This document shows, one piece after another, positions 60,576-64,000 of a DNA stretch of 64,000 bases. The stretch comes from Wyeomyia smithii (lineage: Eukaryota > Arthropoda > Insecta > Diptera > Culicidae), in NCBI RefSeq assembly GCF_029784165.1, contig NC_073695.1, forward strand, positions 55,315,467-55,379,466. Reading direction: 5' to 3'. The notes beneath the pieces are model-generated. The model saw only the letters and a list, made by a program, of their open reading frames with translations. It did not search any database and had not been told where the DNA came from. The translations under genes were made by a program, and so were the position numbers. Positions within the stretch are counted from its first letter, which is position 1, and the number at the start of each line of letters is the position of its first letter.

Positions 60576-61080
60576 TCAGCCTGAAAGGTTTATGAGTTTG
60601 TTAGTGTAGATGTAGTTCGTTTCGTGCTTCTTTGTGTTGGTGTTACCCTCCCGACGCCCATGCCACCCAGTGATTCAGCGGTTCACCGTACGAACGCAGC
60701 CAACCACCCATCAGGTTGGTGTATCCTGCCACCAGGAGACGGGGGAAATGGAGCCGCGTGAAATGATTGAATAGGATCTGGCAGGAGAGAGACACTTATT
60801 TACTTGGCGAGCGAAATAAAACTGTGAGCAGTAGCAATGAACAAAAGTAAATTGGTGGACAACAGGACCCTGAAGTTTGGATTTGGAAAACCCGCAGTGA
60901 TTACTCCGGAATAACCCGTGCTGACTCCTCGTCAAAGGTCACAAACAGATGGAGATTGGTGATAGCAAAGCTGGAGAACATCGAGAGTAGCAGTCTTAAA
61001 GCGACAAATGAACAAAAGCTGAAGGAAAAGGAAATACGTTTTTACATCGGCATTTCAAGCATTTCCCAGGTAACCCGCTA
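60576..61080 (+). other. possible retrotransposon 5' leader and ORF1 start
   Basis: A balanced-composition segment with ATG at 60838 opening MNKSKLVDNRTLKFGFGKP, then a stop and shifted frames. It may be the 5' part of another LINE copy; there is no zinc-knuckle evidence. Weak call. Confidence 0.25.
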
Positions 61081-61181
61081 AAATTAAGGTTAAGCGTACC
61101 GACCCTAAGGCATTGTTCAAGGAGTCTCACCAACGCTCACGGTTGAGACTACTGCACGCAAAATTGTTCCGCATTACTTAA

Positions 61182-61413
61182 CCCATTTCCCGCGGGTGAT
61201 GCCATATGGCATCACCTGACATATAAACTTTGATAACAGTTTCACAACTATACTTGAAATTTCTAACAATGAAAATATTCTGAGCAGTTAGAGAACAGAT
61301 TGATCTTCAACATGCAATATAGTTTGTTCCAATTATGCATGCAGTTGCTAAGTAATAAAAGTTTGAATGTCATTTTTCGATATAAAAACTGATTTATGTC
61401 CGCGGGAATAGGG
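61182..61413. mobile_element. piggyBac-type MITE (TTAA target)
   Basis: A 232-bp element with ends CCCATTTCCCGCGG and, inverted from the right, CCCTATTCCCGCGG, flanked by TTAA on both sides (61178-61181, 61414-61417). TTAA duplication and CCC-start ends are the piggyBac signature. It contains a perfect palindrome GGTGATGCCATATGGCATCA (61195-61214, extending to 61216). No coding capacity. Confidence 0.85.
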
Positions 61414-61417
61414 TTAA

Positions 61418-63010
61418 ACAGCAATAACGTGAAATGGCCCTTTAGGAAACAAATATGTTACTTTAAATTCAATAAGCAACCCAGTCGAGGAACAACACAT
61501 ACTGTCACATATTTAGCACATGTTACGGGAGTACGACTATCTAAAAGTGGACGTTTCAACTCCATGCAAAATTGTTTCTGTCAAAAAATGCTCCCTTTTC
61601 ATCTCCAGTCAAGAAACAACAGCGTCGAATATGTGGTACATGTTAGGCCGTGAACATACTGCACAGTGGGGCGACTCCATTCAAATGCTGGCCAAGCAAA
61701 AAAATGTCTTAAAATTATATAAAATACATGGTTTTCATATAATTTTGGGACGCTGAGTCCGAATTTGAAGTTATTTTTGCATGAAAATGCGTATTTTTGA
61801 CGCCAGGGAAATTTTCATGTTTTTTATATATATTATATAAGGAAAACTTCACGTCGGTTTCAATATTTTGGAAAAACAAAATGCATGATGCTTGAAAGAC
61901 TTTTACATGTCATAAAAAACATAAAAATATTATTCAGCTATTGAGAAAGTAAAAAAAATCAATTAAAAAATATGCTTTGTGTTGAAAATTACTTATGACT
62001 TGTTTTTTTTTTCAAAGTGGCTATATTACAATGCGTCTCTTTATCGCATTCTTCTTTTCATTCACTTCTACTTTCATCTTCATTTTTGTGTTCATTTTTA
62101 ATACAGTTTTAATATCTTCAAAGAGAGTTTTCAAAATGCAGTTGAGAAAAATCATTTCAAATCGCCTGGAAATACGCGAAAATTTAATCGACCATTTTTG
62201 ATTTGAATGAAACTTTGCACACGTATTTGGCTTAGCAAACTGAGCATTTTTCACAGGTGGAGAGATTTTTTACACCAATGAGTTACATTCTAAAAGGGCG
62301 TATGTCTTTTGGCATAGGTTTTATTCGAAGCATTGTAGCCCAGAAACCGTTGGTTGTATAGAAAAACTGTCTGAGAATGAGTTGTAGGGAATTAAAAATG
62401 CACCTTAAAAAAAATATACACTGTACAAAAAATTTTTTTTGACCAAAAAAATTTAAAAATAAACATTAAATTTCAATTTAAAAAGAAAGAGTTGAATTTT
62501 TTTTATTTTTTTTTAAGAAACTTGACGTTGATACGTAACTCTAAAAAAAAAGTCCAGGATGTAGAAATGAAAAATAATTTTTTTATGGTAGATTAATTTT
62601 TTTATGAAAATTCTAATTCAAACATTTTTCGAAATATTTGTATTCTGATGATTTTAAAAGATGCAAAGAGTCATTTTGAATCAAAAATTTCTTGGTAGTA
62701 AACATTCTAAAGGCATTGGTTTTCGAGTTATTTCTAATTTAAGCTCGGAAAATTATAACTATTTTGGAAAATACACGTTTTTCTTAATTTGTCCATGGTT
62801 CTCCAGCAAAAACCATACGTTCATTGGAATGCTTGATCAAAAATATACAATTCATTCTTTGACAACAAAACGGTTGGGCGAACGGTTCTCAAGAAAAGAG
62901 TTAAATATTCTAGGTGATATAAATATATATAAAAATCAAATATTTATTTTCGAGTTTTATTATCTTAGGAACATATTTCTTTATGACATAGATACTTTGC
63001 AGAACTAGTT
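61418..63010. other. AT-rich, no supported gene
   Basis: Homopolymer-rich sequence. 61990-62390 resembles dispersed mosquito repeats (GAATGAAACTTTGCAC), from memory. The frame 62661-63008 is AT-driven and has no family resemblance. Confidence 0.3.
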
Positions 63011-63015
63011 TCACC

Positions 63016-63375
63016 TTATATTTTATATACATCATAAGTAAATGATTCGTCATCTTTTGAAAACAGCTTCGTTTGTATCTTATTTTCTGAAATCGGAACA
63101 AAAGAGTAATACTTTTGTGTGGCAGCTATTATTATAGATTTTTTGAAAATATTGCGCCATTCTGTTACTCCTTGTTCATATTCTTCATATGATACCCAAC
63201 TAAATGACATTTTTGATGAAATTTTTATTACTTTTCTGATTAGACCAATCATACAATTCTTTTGCGCTTGTAATGGGATGTTCATGTTCTTTAGCTAAAC
63301 TTGCATTTCCTGCCATTCGTTTTAATATGCCACCAATTGCTTCGCATGGGCCTTTACCATGAGAAGGGGAGTGAT
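63016..63375 (-). pseudogene. fragment of the HGKGPC-type insect protein family (possibly transposon-derived)
   Basis: The minus strand reads SHGKGPCEAIGGILKRMAGN, then HPITSAKELYDWSNQKSN (63230-63364), then, in a shifted frame, MSFSWVSYEEYEQGVTEWRN and YSFVPISENKIQTKLFSKDD to a stop at 63016. The motif SHGKGPCDGIGG followed by KR and a DLYDW-like block is one I recall from many uncharacterised, often multicopy insect and cnidarian proteins. I cannot name a domain. One frameshift near 63200 separates the two halves, so it is inactive. Confidence 0.5.
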
Positions 63376-63379
63376 GTTA

Positions 63380-64000
63380 AGAGCTGTTTGCATAAGACTA
63401 GACAGAATTGAACCACTTTTTCCCCGAACAATAAGGGCTACGACTATGTCCTTCTGCCGTTTTCTAGCTTGAAACGAGGCAACATAGTTCTATGTTTTTT
63501 GTTCGAGATTCATTGTTTGTCCTATCTGCTTATATCGATCTTTTTTAGCCCCCACAATTGTTTGTTACACATGTTTCACGAGCGATTCTTTATACAATTC
63601 AATAAAGGAATCATTACCAAAATAAAAAGTCGAGCAAGAAAACGCAGATAGGACTTTTTGAAAAGTTTCTCTAAATTCGTTCTGTTCAATATTTAAAAGA
63701 ATTCATATTATTTGCAATGAACTTTGTGGATGACGTTTTTACTGATTCGTTCTTAACCCTGGAAATAATCTTGATTTTTCCAGGGAACTCTGACTTCGAC
63801 TATTGTTACTTTTTTAGAGTGAATAAACCAAAATGATAGCTCCAAGATTTTTATATCAGTAGCTTAAAAATGTTAGCTGAAACTGAAAATACTTGAAAAT
63901 ATGGTTTCTTAAAAATTGAAGTATGAAAGAACTACTTTCATCGATAGTTACGAATGCGCAATGGAGAGTTGCATATAAAACATGTCACATATTGCAAATT
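63380..64000. other. no gene seen
   Basis: The minus strand may carry more of the HGKGPC-type protein in broken frames (for example ETFQKVLSAFS near 63660), but this is not firm. The remainder is AT-rich. Confidence 0.3.

Overview
The window looks like non-coding, transposon-dense DNA from a culicine mosquito, most likely an Aedes-type genome. Evidence: AT-rich sequence, almost no long coding frames, a Feilai-like tRNA-related SINE, an ITmD37E-type Tc1/mariner element, and fragments of several non-LTR retrotransposon clades (Jockey, R1, LOA/Lian-like, RTE/JAM1-like, CR1-like, I). All clade calls are from recalled motifs; no search was run.

Layout. 1-4.3 kb is mostly unassigned, with a short dispersed repeat at 2.49-2.91 kb. 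4.66-5.55 kb is a hAT-like foldback element inserted in a TG-rich microsatellite. 6.8-14.6 kb is a giant inverted repeat: two copies of one repeat family meet head to head at about 11.1 kb, and the left copy carries a perfect TCTG array of 357 units where the right copy has three to four. 14.6-22.6 kb holds candidate promoters, a near-perfect hairpin and two pairs of diverged direct repeats. 22.97-25.4 kb is an R1-like and a LOA-like retrotransposon fused tail to tail. 31.0-32.3 kb is a decayed ITmD37E-like transposon. 32.9-36.15 kb is a Jockey-like element on the minus strand, split by a hAT element (34256-35522) that itself contains a 52-bp retroposed insert. A tRNA-like SINE family has copies at 36.2 and 48.2 kb. 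43.6-49.1 kb is stacked SINE, RTE, LOA, MITE and CR1 fragments. 50.8-51.8 kb is the 3' end of an I-clade element. 58.9-61.4 kb holds R1-like remnants and a piggyBac-type MITE. 63.0-63.4 kb is a broken fragment of an insect protein family that I remember as repeat-associated.

Host genes. The only well-supported host coding segment is the main exon of an NPC2/ML-domain lipid-binding protein at 40461-40840 (+); its signal-peptide exon was not found. Two small secreted-peptide reading frames on the minus strand (27231-27515, 56135-56428) and a TATA promoter with a first exon at 17.6-17.9 kb are possible but weak. The window is best read as intergenic or long-intron sequence shaped by repeated insertion and decay. 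The strongest candidate novelty is the 52-bp retroposon present twice with the same two ends, one copy flanked by a perfect 12-bp target duplication.
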